A stretch of DNA of 64,000 nucleotides, taken from Mycolicibacterium insubricum (GTDB taxonomy: Bacteria > Actinomycetota > Actinomycetes > Mycobacteriales > Mycobacteriaceae). Made by a program: the position numbers and the translations under genes. Position 1 is the first letter of the stretch; every line of letters begins with the position of its first letter. The stretch covers positions 1,984,001 to 2,048,000 of the forward strand of contig NZ_AP022618.1 in the NCBI RefSeq assembly GCF_010731615.1, written 5' to 3'. A model generated the notes under the pieces. The model searched no databases. It was given only the letters and a program-made list of their open reading frames with translations, and was not told the origin of the DNA. Positions 1 through 13,267 of this stretch are shown piece by piece.

Positions 1-176
1 GCGGGGTGCCGGCTGGGGATGGGCGTTGGTCGGGTTTCGGCCGTGATGGGCATGGTGCCGGCCTCCCGTGCTGGATGACAACGTACGTAGTCAAAAAATA
101 GGCCGTCGAAATCGCGCCGTCAATGGTCCCAGGTCACGCGGGTCGCTGTCGTGCGTCGCCGGGTACAGTGCAGAGC

Positions 177-926
177 GTGCGTGTTGCGGTGCGATCGAAG
201 CCCCGGCTCGACGGTGAGCCCACCGCCGAGGGGAAGGTCGACGCCCGCACCGAGCGTTGGCGCGAACACCGCAAGAAGGTCCGGTCCGAGATCGTCGACG
301 CGGCCTTCCGCGCCATCGACCGATGCGGCCCCAACGTCAGTGTCCGGGAGATCGCCGAAGAGGCCGGGACCGCCAAGCCGAAGATCTACCGCCACTTCAC
401 CGACAAGTCGGACCTGTTCCAGGCCGTGGGGGAGCGGCTGCGCGACATGCTGTGGGCGCAGATCTACCCCGCCGTCGACGTCGCCAACGACCCGGCCGCC
501 GACGTCGTGCGCGGAATGATGGAGGCCTACGTCTCGCTGGTCGACGAACATCCCAACGTGCTGCGCTTCGTGTTGGCCGGCCGTTTTCCCGATCAGGCCG
601 AGGCGGCCAAGCGCGCCGTCAACGAGGGCCGCGACATCACTCTGGCGATGGCCGAGCTGTTCAACAACGAGCTGCTCGACCTGCAGCTGGACCACGACAC
701 GCTGGAGCTGGCCGCGTTCGCGACGTTCGGCACCGCGTCCTCGGCGACCGACTGGTGGCTGGGCCCGGAACCCGACAGTGAGCGGCGGATGCCCAAGGAG
801 CAGTTCGTCGCTCACCTCACCACCATCATGCTGGGCGCGATCACCGGTACCACCGCCGTGCTCGGCGTCCGGATCGACCCCGATCTGCCGATTCACCAGG
901 CCGTCCGCCGTTCCCCGGAGCCCTGA
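177..926 (+). CDS. TetR-family transcriptional regulator (Rv3050c-like)
   Basis: A one-component repressor of about 249 residues. A TetR helix-turn-helix lies at roughly residues 40-75 (VSVREIAEEAGTAKPKIYRHF, followed by DKSDLF), with an all-helical ligand domain behind it. Its position just upstream of nrdF2 matches Rv3050c of M. tuberculosis. The GTG at 177 is preferred because a TACAGT -10-like element ends 8 nt upstream, which fits a leaderless mRNA. An ATG at 123 and a GTG at 168 are in-frame alternatives. The ligand and targets cannot be read from the sequence. The monooxygenase gene (Rv3049c) that sits between this regulator and nrdF2 in M. tuberculosis is absent here. Confidence 0.85.
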   Translation: MRVAVRSKPRLDGEPTAEGKVDARTERWREHRKKVRSEIVDAAFRAIDRCGPNVSVREIAEEAGTAKPKIYRHFTDKSDLFQAVGERLRDMLWAQIYPAVDVANDPAADVVRGMMEAYVSLVDEHPNVLRFVLAGRFPDQAEAAKRAVNEGRDITLAMAELFNNELLDLQLDHDTLELAAFATFGTASSATDWWLGPEPDSERRMPKEQFVAHLTTIMLGAITGTTAVLGVRIDPDLPIHQAVRRSPEP

Positions 927-953
927 CCCGACGCGGCGAAAAAATTCGTCGCG

Positions 954-1001
954 ACACAACGTCTTGTGTTGCAGCTAGTTGTCGGACACCAGTTGTAGTG
1001 T
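954..1001. promoter_or_regulatory. Pair of NrdR-type boxes upstream of nrdF2
   Basis: Two 16-bp imperfect palindromes, acacaacgtcttgtgt (954-969) and acaccagttgtagtgt (986-1001), begin exactly 32 bp apart, about three helical turns. Paired ACAC...GTGT boxes about 31-32 bp apart upstream of ribonucleotide reductase genes are the known signature of the ATP/dATP-sensing repressor NrdR. They end 82 bp before the nrdF2 start. Confidence 0.8.
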
Positions 1002-1050
1002 TGTGACCACGGTGCTCGCCGCAGCGCCCGGCCGCCGTCAACCGCACTGA

Positions 1051-2058
<1,008 letters not shown>

Positions 2059-2155
2059 CCCGTCCCGGCGGGAGCGTATGAAATCGCGGTGAATGCCGGG
2101 CAAACGCTGCCGCCAGCATTTGTCGATCGGGCCGTGACGTCGCAGACTGGGCATC

Positions 2156-2482
2156 GTGAGCGTCGCATCGTTGTTTGAATCGGTCCTGGACTGGCTGCGT
2201 GGCGGTTACCCGGAGGGTGTCCCGGGACCGGATCGGGTGCCGCTGCTGGCGCTGCTGCGCGACACCCCGCTGTCCGACGAGGAGATCCGGAGCGTGGTCC
2301 GCGCGATCACCGCACCGGAATCCACGGCGCTGGCCGACGGGGAGATTTCTCCGGACGAGATCGAGGCCTTCATCGCCGAGGTCGCCCATCGTGAGGTGGA
2401 GCCGTCGGAGGTGCGACGGGTTGCTGCCAAGCTGGCGGCCAGCGGCTGGCCGCTGGCGGGCACCGACGGCGGCTCGCGGTAG
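2156..2482 (+). CDS. DUF3349 small protein (Rv3046c-like)
   Basis: 108 residues from a GTG start. It has an N-terminal amphipathic segment (FESVLDWLRGGYPEG), a central stretch resembling LLALLRDTPLSDEEI, and an acidic middle, the layout of the actinobacterial DUF3349 family that includes Rv3046c. That gene occupies the same position between adhC and nrdF2 in M. tuberculosis. Function unknown. It is convergent with adhC, with only 33 bp between the two stop codons. Confidence 0.8.
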   Translation: MSVASLFESVLDWLRGGYPEGVPGPDRVPLLALLRDTPLSDEEIRSVVRAITAPESTALADGEISPDEIEAFIAEVAHREVEPSEVRRVAAKLAASGWPLAGTDGGSR

Positions 2483-2515
2483 CGGCCGGCTGAACCGAAA
2501 CGAATCGCCGGTCGG

Positions 2516-3574
2516 TCAGATGGTGGATGCGTCGATGACGAACCGGTAGCGCACGTCGGAGGCGAGCACCCGCTGGTAGGCCTCGTTGACGTAGGACGCC
2601 TCGATGACCTCGATCTCCGGGGTGATGCCCTTCTCGGCGCAGAAGTCGAGCATCTCCTGGGTCTCCGGGATGCCGCCGATCATCGAGCCGGACAGGCTGC
2701 GGCGCATGCCGGCCAGCGGCATGGGTGGGACCTCCATGGCGTGCTCGGGCATGCCCAGCTCGACCAGGGTGCCGTCGACCTTGAGCAGGCGCAGGTAGGC
2801 GCCCAGGTTCAGGTTTGCCGAAACGGTGTTGAGGATCAGGTCGAAGCGGTTGCGCAGCTTGGTGAAGGTGTCCGGATCGCTGGTCGCGTAGTACTCGTCG
2901 GCGCCCAGGCGCAGGCCGTCCTCCATCTTCTTCAGCGACTGGCTGAGCACGGTCACGTGCGCACCCATGGCGTGCGCGATCTTGACCCCCATGTGCCCGA
3001 GCCCGCCGAGGCCGACGACGGCAATCTCCTTGCCGGGCCCGGCATTCCAGTTCCGCAGCGGTGAGTACAGGGTGATGCCGGCGCAGAGCAGGGGAGCGGC
3101 CTTGTCCAGCGGGATGGAGTCGGGGATCCGCAGGACGTAGTTCTCGTCGACGACGATCGCGGTGCTGTAGCCGCCATAGGTGGGGCTGCCGTCGCGCTCG
3201 GTCGAGTTGTAGGTGCCGTGCATGCCGTAGTCGCCCGTGCAGTACTGCTGCAGGCCGGCCTCGCAGTTTTCGCACTCGCGGCAGGAGTCGATGAAACAGC
3301 CGACGCCGACGTGATCGCCGACCTTGTACCTGGTGACCTCGGATCCGACCTCGGTGACCACCCCGGCGATCTCGTGGCCCGGGACCACCGGGAAGTTCGG
3401 CCGGCCCCACTCGGCGGCGACGGTGTGGATGTCGGAGTGGCAGATGCCGGCGAACTTGATGTCGAAGGCCACGTCATGCGGGCCGACGTCACGGCGCTCG
3501 ATGGTGGTCTTGGTCAGCGGGGCGTCGCTGCCCCAGGCGGTGGGAGCGGCATAGGCGGAGACGGTCTTGCTCAT
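2516..3574 (-). CDS. adhC: Zinc-dependent NADP alcohol dehydrogenase AdhC
   Basis: Cytoplasmic medium-chain dehydrogenase/reductase of the cinnamyl-alcohol-dehydrogenase type, 352 residues. The catalytic zinc ligands lie in GICHSDIH (Cys45) and PGHEIAG (His67, Glu68). The structural zinc loop SCRECENC has Cys98/101/104 plus Cys112, and the Rossmann motif is GLGGLGHMG near residue 180. It reduces aldehydes to alcohols with NADPH. It matches Rv3045 in position. An AT-rich promoter and a large hairpin lie upstream. Confidence 0.93.
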   Translation of the reverse strand: MSKTVSAYAAPTAWGSDAPLTKTTIERRDVGPHDVAFDIKFAGICHSDIHTVAAEWGRPNFPVVPGHEIAGVVTEVGSEVTRYKVGDHVGVGCFIDSCRECENCEAGLQQYCTGDYGMHGTYNSTERDGSPTYGGYSTAIVVDENYVLRIPDSIPLDKAAPLLCAGITLYSPLRNWNAGPGKEIAVVGLGGLGHMGVKIAHAMGAHVTVLSQSLKKMEDGLRLGADEYYATSDPDTFTKLRNRFDLILNTVSANLNLGAYLRLLKVDGTLVELGMPEHAMEVPPMPLAGMRRSLSGSMIGGIPETQEMLDFCAEKGITPEIEVIEASYVNEAYQRVLASDVRYRFVIDASTI

Positions 3575-3594
3575 CGGAGTACCTTCCGGGTCGA

Positions 3595-3623
3595 AACATA
3601 GGTTCAGTTATATAGCTTATCAA
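3595..3623 (-). promoter_or_regulatory. Predicted vegetative promoter of adhC
   Basis: Read on the minus strand, TTGATA (3623-3618) and TATGTT (3600-3595) are separated by 17 bp in an unusually AT-rich patch (tatatagcttatcaaaac). This is a good SigA-type -35/-10 pair about 20 bp before the adhC start codon. Confidence 0.5.
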
Positions 3624-3704
3624 AACATTTTGCGGTGATTCGTCGGCCGGGTGTCCCACCGGCCTATCGACGGCGTGCGGCTCCGCGCGCGGTCCACTAC
3701 GCAA

Positions 3705-3744
3705 ACACCGGGCGGCGCGGGTTTAATCCCGCGGCGCCCGGTGT
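3705..3744. terminator. Strong hairpin between the YCII gene and adhC
   Basis: A 17-bp stem (3705-3721 with 3728-3744, one mismatch) closes on a six-base tttaat loop. It lies downstream of the leftward YCII gene and 130 bp upstream of adhC. It could terminate the fecB-YCII transcript. There is no U-tract. Confidence 0.5.
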
Positions 3745-3751
3745 ATGCGCA

Positions 3752-3787
3752 GATCTATCGGGCCGTGATGATCTATCGGGTCGTGAC
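3752..3787. repeat. Two adjacent 18-bp direct repeats
   Basis: gatctatcgggccgtgat (3752-3769) is followed immediately by gatctatcgggtcgtgac (3770-3787), with two mismatches. The array abuts the stop codon of the YCII gene. Confidence 0.6.
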
Positions 3788-3789
3788 GG

Positions 3790-4065
3790 TCACAAACCCG
3801 GTGCGCGCAGGTTGGCGGCGAAACCGATCCGCTCGTACTCGGCCACGTCGGCCAGCCGGTACGGGTCGGTGGCGACCATGGCGTCGACCTCCTCGGTGGG
3901 CAGGTCGGTGGTGATCAGGACGCCCCCGGTCGCCGATTCCTTCCGGCCGGCCAGCAGCATCCGGCCGGCCGCGATCTGCTGCTCGATCCATTCGATGTGC
4001 GCCGGCCGGACCTTGTCGACGATCTCGATCGGCTGGGTGTAGGTCAGGTTCAGGACGTGGAACAC
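3790..4065 (-). CDS. YCII-domain protein
   Basis: 91 residues with the alpha/beta ferredoxin-like YCII fold. The conserved His lies in RPAHIEWI, followed by GRMLLAGR and TDDP-like VATDPYRLADVAEYERI. YCII proteins are small cytoplasmic enzymes or binding proteins of mostly unknown substrate. It starts 34 bp after the fecB stop on the same strand, so it is probably co-transcribed with fecB. I do not place it in the syntenic M. tuberculosis region. Confidence 0.82.
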   Translation of the reverse strand: MFHVLNLTYTQPIEIVDKVRPAHIEWIEQQIAAGRMLLAGRKESATGGVLITTDLPTEEVDAMVATDPYRLADVAEYERIGFAANLRAPGL

Positions 4066-4099
4066 GGCGGCCTCTGCTTCGTCGGTGGGTCGATCGGGA

Positions 4100-5197
4100 T
4101 CAGTTGATGGGTGCGTTGAGCCAGCGCAGGTCGTCGAGCATCCCGCGGGCGGCGATCAGGCCGCGCCCGCTCTGCCACACCTCGTTGTTGACGATGAACA
4201 CCCGGTTGTCCTTGCTGGCCGAGAGTCGGCGCCACGCGTCGCTGTTGAGGATGCGCGGTGCGGCCGCCTTGGCCTCCGGCGAGTCGAACGACACGTAGAC
4301 GATGTCACCGTCGGCGGCGGCAAGGTCCGCACTGTTCAACGCACCGCCGTCGACGTTGATCTCGGTGTACGGCTGGTCGGTGAACCGTTGCGCGACAGGC
4401 CGATCCACCCCGACGGCGGCCAGCACGGTCTGCGGGAAGTTCTCCCGGCCGTAGACGCGGACCGAACCGGGGGTGAACTGCACGATCGACGCCTGGAAGT
4501 GCGCCCCGTCGATGGCCTCGCCGAGCTGATGCGCCTGCTCGTTGAACTCGTCGATCAGCCGGCCGGCGGCTTCCCCCCGTCCGGTGGCCGCGCCGACGGC
4601 CCGCAGCGTCTGCTGCCAATCCGGCCCGGGAGCCCCGGTGAACACCGTCGGTGCGATGGCGGCAAGGTCCGCGTACTGACCCGATTGCACCGTCGAGGAG
4701 CCCAGGATCAGGTCGGGGTGGTAGTTGGCGATGGCGGTGCGGTCCGGGTCGCTGCGGGTGCCGACGGCGGCCAGGTCGCGGATTGCGGTGCCCAGGTACG
4801 ACGGTTGCCCGCCGCTGGCGGCCGGCGTCGCGGCCGCGACGATGCGCGACTGCAGCCCGAGCGCACACAGCGCGTCGAGCTGGTCGCCGGAGAGAACGAT
4901 GATGCGCTGGGGGTCGGCGGGCACGTCAACCTCGCCGCGGTCGGTGCCGGAATCCACCCGCAGTGGGCCCTCGCCGAGCTCGGGGTGGGCGGGCTCGCCG
5001 GCGCACGACTCGTCGGGCCGACGCTGGTTGCCCAGCACGCCCGCACCGGCGATCGTGGTGGTGCTCGTCGTCACGGCGGTGATACCGGCGGCCGGGGTCT
5101 CGCCCTGGGGTCGTGTGCAGCCGCTGCAACAGGTGACGACGACGGCCGCGCAGGCCGCGATCGCGGCGGCGCCGACACCCGGTCGCACGGCTGGCAT
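4100..5197 (-). CDS. fecB: Iron(III)-dicitrate/siderophore-type binding lipoprotein
   Basis: 365 residues. The N-terminus has a hydrophobic segment ([14 protein letters not shown]) and Cys27 in a lipobox-like SGC with an atypical -3 residue. A periplasmic binding protein domain follows: [20 protein letters not shown], then YHPDLILGS, typical of cluster-A-III/FecB ferric binders. It probably captures a ferric complex or haem at the outer face of the membrane. It is divergent from ctaD as in M. tuberculosis (Rv3044/Rv3043c). The ATG at 5197 gives the signal sequence directly. Reading on to 5488 adds an implausible Arg/Pro-rich leader. Confidence 0.9.
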   Translation of the reverse strand: MPAVRPGVGAAAIAACAAVVVTCCSGCTRPQGETPAAGITAVTTSTTTIAGAGVLGNQRRPDESCAGEPAHPELGEGPLRVDSGTDRGEVDVPADPQRIIVLSGDQLDALCALGLQSRIVAAATPAASGGQPSYLGTAIRDLAAVGTRSDPDRTAIANYHPDLILGSSTVQSGQYADLAAIAPTVFTGAPGPDWQQTLRAVGAATGRGEAAGRLIDEFNEQAHQLGEAIDGAHFQASIVQFTPGSVRVYGRENFPQTVLAAVGVDRPVAQRFTDQPYTEINVDGGALNSADLAAADGDIVYVSFDSPEAKAAAPRILNSDAWRRLSASKDNRVFIVNNEVWQSGRGLIAARGMLDDLRWLNAPIN

Positions 5198-5411
5198 CTG
5201 CACGGCCCCGACGGTAACAGTCCGTCTCGGAGAGCAGCATCCAAGGTGCTCGGAGCGGGTGTGCCGGGCACCCGCAACGGCGCCGGCAAAATATCTACGA
5301 CGTAATGTCGGACCCACCCGGACGGAGCGTCGACGGGGGGATAAGATCAATCGTGTTGTCGCCCCGGTGTGGCTGTTTCCGCCCCGCCATCTGGATGTGT
5401 TTGGAGGACTC

Positions 5412-8395
<2,984 letters not shown>

Positions 8396-8559
8396 CGGGT
8401 TGCGGTGGCATCGATGGAGTGCGGCGGCGAACGGGTACCTGGCACAGTGCGAGCGCGACCAGGCCGATATCCGGGTGGTCGCAGGCGAGAACTCTGCGTG
8501 ACCGCACCCCACGGTGAGCGGCGGTCCGGGCGCAATCGGTGCCAACTACCATGAGGCTC

Positions 8560-9420
8560 GTGCCCGAATCCGGTCTCGCAGCCCCCGCCGACGATGCGCC
8601 CACGGACCCCGATCTGCTGATCGATTTCCGCAACATCACGCTGCGCCGGGGCGGGCGGGACCTCGTCGGCCCGGTGAGCTGGCAGGTCGAGCTCGACGAG
8701 CGCTGGGTGGTGCTGGGACCCAACGGTGCCGGCAAGACGTCGCTGCTGCGGATCGCCGCCGCGATGGAGCACCCGTCCGCCGGAGTTGCCTACGTGATCG
8801 GTGAACGGCTCGGCCGCACCGACACCGCGGAACTGCGCTACCGCGTCGGTTTGTCGAGTTCCGCTCTGGCCCAACGGGTTCCCGACGACGAGCAGGTCCG
8901 CGACCTGGTGGTCTCGGCCGGTTACGCGGTGCTGGGCCGGTGGCGGGAGTCTTACGACGAGCTCGACTACCACCGCGCCGTGGACATGCTGGAAAGTGTG
9001 GGCGCCGAGCACCTGGCCGAGCGCCGGTACGGCACCCTCTCGGAGGGCGAGCGCAAGCGGGTGTTGATCGCCCGGGCGCTGATGGCCGACCCGGAGCTGC
9101 TGCTGCTCGACGAGCCCGCCGCCGGCCTCGACCTCGGTGGCCGCGAGGAACTGGTGGCCCGCCTGGCCGACCTGGCCGCCGACCCCGATGCGCCGGCGAT
9201 GGTGCTGGTCACCCACCACGTCGAGGAGATCCCGCCCGGGTTCACCCACGCGTTGCTGCTGGCGGAGGGGCAGGTGGTGGCGAGCGGCTTCCTCGACGAG
9301 GTACTGACCTCGGAGAACCTGTCGAGCGCGTTCGGGCAGTCCATCGGGCTCGATGTCATCGACGGCCGCTACTTCGCGCGCCGGGTCCGCAGCCGTGCCG
9401 CGCACCGCCGGCGGGTGTGA
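8560..9420 (+). CDS. ABC transporter ATP-binding protein (Rv3041c-like)
   Basis: A single nucleotide-binding domain with Walker A GPNGAGKT, signature LSEGERKR and Walker B ELLLLDEPAAGLD. It resembles stand-alone ATPases of the ModF/PhnL kind. No permease gene adjoins it, so the membrane partner, if any, is elsewhere. I prefer the GTG at 8560 (286 residues), because a TACCAT -10-like element at 8547-8552 places the transcription start at this codon. ATG 8551 and GTG 8539 are in-frame alternatives. It starts 164 bp after serB2. Confidence 0.88.
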   Translation: MPESGLAAPADDAPTDPDLLIDFRNITLRRGGRDLVGPVSWQVELDERWVVLGPNGAGKTSLLRIAAAMEHPSAGVAYVIGERLGRTDTAELRYRVGLSSSALAQRVPDDEQVRDLVVSAGYAVLGRWRESYDELDYHRAVDMLESVGAEHLAERRYGTLSEGERKRVLIARALMADPELLLLDEPAAGLDLGGREELVARLADLAADPDAPAMVLVTHHVEEIPPGFTHALLLAEGQVVASGFLDEVLTSENLSSAFGQSIGLDVIDGRYFARRVRSRAAHRRRV

Positions 9421-9457
9421 GTACGGTGGAGCATCGGTCCCGAGGAGGAATGCACCG

Positions 9458-10264
9458 ATGACACAACCCCTGCCGGTCCGCCCGGCGGCCACCGTGATGC
9501 TGGTGCGGGACACGCCCGCCGGCCTCGCGCGGGATATCGAGGTGTTCCTGATGCGGCGGCACCGGGCGATGGAGTTCGCCGGTGGGGTCATCGTGTTCCC
9601 GGGCGGTGGTGTCGACGACCGTGACCGCGGCGCCGATATCGACTGGCACGGCCCGGCGCCGTCGTGGTGGGCCGAGCGCTTCGGTATCGACGACGAACTG
9701 GCCCGCGCCCTGGTCTGCGCGGCGGCGCGGGAGACGTTCGAGGAGTCCGGCGTGTTGTTCGCCGGACCGGCCGACGATTCGGACCTGCTGGTCGACGACG
9801 CCGGCGTGTACGCCGCGCAGCGGGCCGAGCTGACCGCCGGCACCTTGAGCTTCGGAGATTTCCTGCGCGGTGAGGGGCTGATTCTGCGCGCCGACCTGCT
9901 GCGGCCGTGGGCCAACTGGGTGACCCCCGAGGAGGAGCGCACCCGCCGCTACGACACCTACTTCTTCGTCGGCGCCCTGCCCGCCGGGCAGCGGGCCGAC
10001 GGGGACAACACCGAATCGGATCTGGCCGGCTGGAGCACCCCGCAGGCGGCGCTGGCGGACTTCTCGGCGCAGCGCAACTTCCTGCTGCCGCCGACGTGGA
10101 CGCAGCTCGATTCGCTGGCCGGGCGGACCGTGGAGCAGGTGCTGGCGGTCGAGCGGCGGATCACCGCGGTGCAGCCCACCCTGACCGAGGCCGGCGGCAA
10201 CTGGGAGATCGAGTTCTTCGACAGTGACCGGTACAACGCCGCGCGTGCGGGGCGGGCACCGTGA
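9458..10264 (+). CDS. Nudix hydrolase family protein (Rv3040c-like)
   Basis: 268 residues. The Nudix fold starts with [10 protein letters not shown] and [21 protein letters not shown]. The metal-binding helix is [11 protein letters not shown] (RE-x2-EE-x-G), although the Nudix box carries a long insertion between the glycine-rich strand and this helix. The substrate is unknown; many members act on CoA or ADP-ribose derivatives. The ATG at 9458 follows GAGGAGGAA. Its stop overlaps the start of the echA17 homologue (GTGA), so the two are translationally coupled. Confidence 0.85.
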   Translation: MTQPLPVRPAATVMLVRDTPAGLARDIEVFLMRRHRAMEFAGGVIVFPGGGVDDRDRGADIDWHGPAPSWWAERFGIDDELARALVCAAARETFEESGVLFAGPADDSDLLVDDAGVYAAQRAELTAGTLSFGDFLRGEGLILRADLLRPWANWVTPEEERTRRYDTYFFVGALPAGQRADGDNTESDLAGWSTPQAALADFSAQRNFLLPPTWTQLDSLAGRTVEQVLAVERRITAVQPTLTEAGGNWEIEFFDSDRYNAARAGRAP

Positions 10265-11010
10265 CGCGGGAATTCGTCAGTGTCCACACGCACGGCGACG
10301 CCCCGGGTGTCGGGGTGCTGCTGTTGTCGCGACCCCCGACCAATGCGCTGACCCGCCAACTGTGCCGCGAGCTGACCGCCGCCGCGGCCGAGGTCGACGC
10401 CCGCGACGACATTCACGCAGTCATCCTGTTCGGCGGCCACGAAATCTTCTGCGCCGGTGACGATATGCCCGAGCTGCTGACCCTGGACGGCCCCGGCGCG
10501 GCGATCGCCGCCCAGATCCGCGAACAGGCCATCGATGCGGTCGCGTCGATCGGCAAACCGACGGTGGCCGCGGTCACCGGCTACGCGCTGGGCGCCGGGC
10601 TGTCGCTGGCGTTGGCCGCCGACGCCCGGGTGGCCGGGGACAACGTGAAAGTCGGGGCGACCGAGATCCTGGCCGGCCTGGTGCCCGGGGAGCCCGAGCT
10701 GGTGCGCCTGGCCGGGCTCATCGGGCGCAGCCGGGCCAAGGAGCTGGTGTTCAGCGGGCGGTTCGTCGGGGCCGAGGAGACCCTCGAACTGGGTCTGGTC
10801 GACGAACTGGTGGCCCCCGACGGCGTGTACGACGCGGCACTGGCCTGGGCGCGCCGGTTCGCCGAGGTGCCCTCGGCCGCGGTGGCCGTCGCCAAGGCGG
10901 CCATCGATGGCCGCTGCGGGCCGGGGGAGTCCGTCTCGGCGTACGTTGAGCTACTCGGTGAGGTCCAGCGGCGATCCGGCGATGACGCCGCGTCGTTTAG
11001 GCTGGGCTAA
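10261..11010 (+). CDS. echA17: Enoyl-CoA hydratase/isomerase family protein
   Basis: 249 residues of the crotonase fold. The oxyanion-hole segments are [12 protein letters not shown] and [17 protein letters not shown], and GLVDELV is the usual helix start. The second acidic residue of classical hydratases is not obvious in [13 protein letters not shown], so isomerase or another crotonase activity is possible. The GTG start overlaps the Nudix stop by 4 nt. The position matches Rv3039c (EchA17) in M. tuberculosis. Confidence 0.87.
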   Translation: MTREFVSVHTHGDAPGVGVLLLSRPPTNALTRQLCRELTAAAAEVDARDDIHAVILFGGHEIFCAGDDMPELLTLDGPGAAIAAQIREQAIDAVASIGKPTVAAVTGYALGAGLSLALAADARVAGDNVKVGATEILAGLVPGEPELVRLAGLIGRSRAKELVFSGRFVGAEETLELGLVDELVAPDGVYDAALAWARRFAEVPSAAVAVAKAAIDGRCGPGESVSAYVELLGEVQRRSGDDAASFRLG

Positions 11011-11068
11011 ATCCATTCGCATCTCCGCCGCCGCCCGGCGGCCGCACAACGACGTTTAGGCAGTTCAC

Positions 11069-12055
11069 ATGACCAGTACGCATGAGTCACCCGCCCCCAA
11101 TCCGCACGCCACCGCGGAACAGGTCAAGGCCGCCCTCAAAGACAGCAAGCTGGCCCAGGTGCTCTACCACGACTGGGAAGCCGAGAGCTACGACGACAAG
11201 TGGTCGATCTCCTACGACCAGCGCTGCGTCGACTACGCCCGCGGCCGGTTCGACGCCATCGTCCCCGACGAGGTGCAGCGCGAACTGCCGTATGACCGGG
11301 CCCTGGAGCTGGGCTGCGGCACCGGCTTTTTCCTGCTCAACCTGATCCAGGCCGGGGTCGCACGGCGCGGATCGGTCACCGACCTGTCCCCGGGCATGGT
11401 CAAGGTCGCCACCCGCAACGGCCAGGGCCTGGGCCTGGACATCGACGGCCGGGTCGCCGACGCCGAGGGCATCCCGTACGACGACAACACCTTCGACCTG
11501 GTGGTCGGGCACGCCGTGCTGCACCACATCCCCGACGTCGAACTGTCGCTGCGCGAGGTGGTCCGGGTGCTCAAGCCGGGCGGGCGGTTCGTCTTCGCCG
11601 GTGAGCCGACCACCGTCGGCAACCGGTACGCCCGCGAGCTGTCCACCCTGACCTGGCGGATCACCACCAACGTCACCAAGGTGCCGGCACTGGCCGGCTG
11701 GCGGCGGCCCCAAGCCGAGCTCGACGAGTCCTCGCGCGCCGCGGCGCTGGAAGCCGTCGTCGACCTGCACACCTTCGACCCGGCCGACCTGGAGCGGATG
11801 GCGCGGGCCGCCGGCGCCGTGCAGGTCGAGACCGCCAGCGAGGAGTTCACCGCCGCGATGCTGGGCTGGCCGGTGCGCACCTTCGAGTCCGCCGTGCCCC
11901 CGGGCAAGCTGGGCTGGGGCTGGGCGCGGTTCGCCTTCGGCAGCTGGACCTCGCTGAGCTGGGTCGACGCCAACGTGTGGCGCCGGGTGGTGCCCAAGGG
12001 CTGGTTCTACAACGTGATGGTGACCGGTGTTAAACCGGAGGCCGACCCCTCCTGA
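11069..12055 (+). CDS. Class I SAM-dependent methyltransferase (Rv3038c-like)
   Basis: 328 residues. SAM-binding motif I is ALELGCGTGFFLLNL, motif II is GRVADAEGIPYDDNTFDLVVGHAVLHHIPD, and motif III is EVVRVLKPGGRFVFAGEP. A C-terminal extension of about 130 residues follows. The substrate is unknown. It is followed by a second methyltransferase-like protein whose coding region overlaps its stop. Both lie near the polymethylated-polysaccharide genes. Confidence 0.88.
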   Translation: MTSTHESPAPNPHATAEQVKAALKDSKLAQVLYHDWEAESYDDKWSISYDQRCVDYARGRFDAIVPDEVQRELPYDRALELGCGTGFFLLNLIQAGVARRGSVTDLSPGMVKVATRNGQGLGLDIDGRVADAEGIPYDDNTFDLVVGHAVLHHIPDVELSLREVVRVLKPGGRFVFAGEPTTVGNRYARELSTLTWRITTNVTKVPALAGWRRPQAELDESSRAAALEAVVDLHTFDPADLERMARAAGAVQVETASEEFTAAMLGWPVRTFESAVPPGKLGWGWARFAFGSWTSLSWVDANVWRRVVPKGWFYNVMVTGVKPEADPS

Positions 12056-13257
12056 ACTTCACCGTCGCCGACGTCGCCTACCTGGCCTCGCCCGAGGGCA
12101 CCGCGGCGCTGGCCGTCGTCGCCGAGGCGTCGCTGACCGATCGGATCGCCGAGATCGCGGCGCTGCGGACCCGGTTCGGCGCCCGCACCCCGGTCCTGGT
12201 GGAAACCACGCTGCTGCGCCGTAAGGCCGCCGCGAAGCTGCCCGGCGCCGAACACTGGTTGTTCACCGACGAGGCACTGCAGCAGGCCACCGCCGCGCCG
12301 GTCGCCGCGCACCGCGCCGAGCGGCTGGCCGGGCGCGCGGTGCACGACGCGACGTGTTCGATCGGCACCGAACTGGCCGCGCTGGCCGGCGTCGCCGGCC
12401 CGCTGATCGGCAGCGACCTCGACGACGTCCGTCTGGCGATGGCCCGGCACAACCTCGGCGACGCCGCGCTGCTGTGCCGCGCGGATGCGCTGGCGCCGAT
12501 CAGCCGCAACACCGTCGTCGTCATCGATCCGGCCCGCCGCAGTGGCGGCCGGCGCCGATTCGACCCGGCGGACTACCTGCCGCCGCTGGACGCCGTGCTG
12601 GACGTCTATGCCGGGCGCGATCTCGTCGTCAAATGCGCCCCCGGCATCGACTTCGCGGCCCTGGCGGGTCTCGGCTTCACCGGGGAGGTGGAGATCACCT
12701 CGTGGAACGGGTCGGTCCGCGAAGCCTGCCTGTGGTCACCGGGGCTGTGCGAGCCTGGCACTGCGACCGGGGTCGGGCGCCGGGCCACCGTGCTGGACCG
12801 CGGCGAGACGCTGACCGACGCCGACCCCGACGACACCGCGGTCGCACCGGCGGGCCGGTGGATCATCGACCCCGACGGCGCGGTCGTCCGAGCCGGGCTG
12901 GTGCGCCATTACGCGGCCCGCCACGGTCTGTGGCAGCTCGACCCGAACATCGCCTACCTGTCCGGGAACGAGGTGCCGGCCGGGGTCCGCGGCTTCGAGG
13001 TGCTCGAGGAACTGCCTTACACCGAAGGACGGCTGCGCCAGGCGCTGGCCGCCGTGGACTGCGGCCCGCTGGAGATCCTGGTTCGGGGCCTCGACGTCGA
13101 TCCCGACGCGCTGCGCCGCCGGCTGCGGCCCCGGGGCGCCCGGCCGCACACCGTCGTCCTCACCCGGATCGGGGCCGGCCCGAACGCCCGGGCGACGGCG
13201 TTCCTATGCCGGGTCTCGGAGCCCACCGGATCGGTGACCGCAGCGCCGCGCCGGTAA
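12052..13257 (+). CDS. THUMP-like/SAM methyltransferase family protein (Rv3037c-like)
   Basis: Up to 401 residues. Recognisable family sequence begins right at the end of the upstream gene (NFTVADVAYLASPEGTAALA), but between the in-frame TAA at 12031 and codon 12199 there is no ATG, GTG or TTG. The first possible initiator is a CTG at 12052 that overlaps the preceding stop (CTGA). The GTG at 12199 would give 352 residues and drop the conserved N-terminus. SAM motifs: DATCSIGTELAAL, then VVVIDPARRSGGRRRF. A role in methylglucose polysaccharide synthesis has been suggested for the M. tuberculosis locus; this is not shown by the sequence. Confidence 0.8.
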   Translation: MNFTVADVAYLASPEGTAALAVVAEASLTDRIAEIAALRTRFGARTPVLVETTLLRRKAAAKLPGAEHWLFTDEALQQATAAPVAAHRAERLAGRAVHDATCSIGTELAALAGVAGPLIGSDLDDVRLAMARHNLGDAALLCRADALAPISRNTVVVIDPARRSGGRRRFDPADYLPPLDAVLDVYAGRDLVVKCAPGIDFAALAGLGFTGEVEITSWNGSVREACLWSPGLCEPGTATGVGRRATVLDRGETLTDADPDDTAVAPAGRWIIDPDGAVVRAGLVRHYAARHGLWQLDPNIAYLSGNEVPAGVRGFEVLEELPYTEGRLRQALAAVDCGPLEILVRGLDVDPDALRRRLRPRGARPHTVVLTRIGAGPNARATAFLCRVSEPTGSVTAAPRR

Positions 13258-13267
13258 AGTTTCGCCA

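Noticed and set aside
81..88. acgtacgt palindrome before the TetR gene as its operator
   Set aside because: Only 8 bp, near the window edge, and short self-complementary words are common; no second copy seen.
81..176. A gene in the first 176 bases
   Set aside because: No frame with coding character in the part visible; probably an upstream intergenic region.
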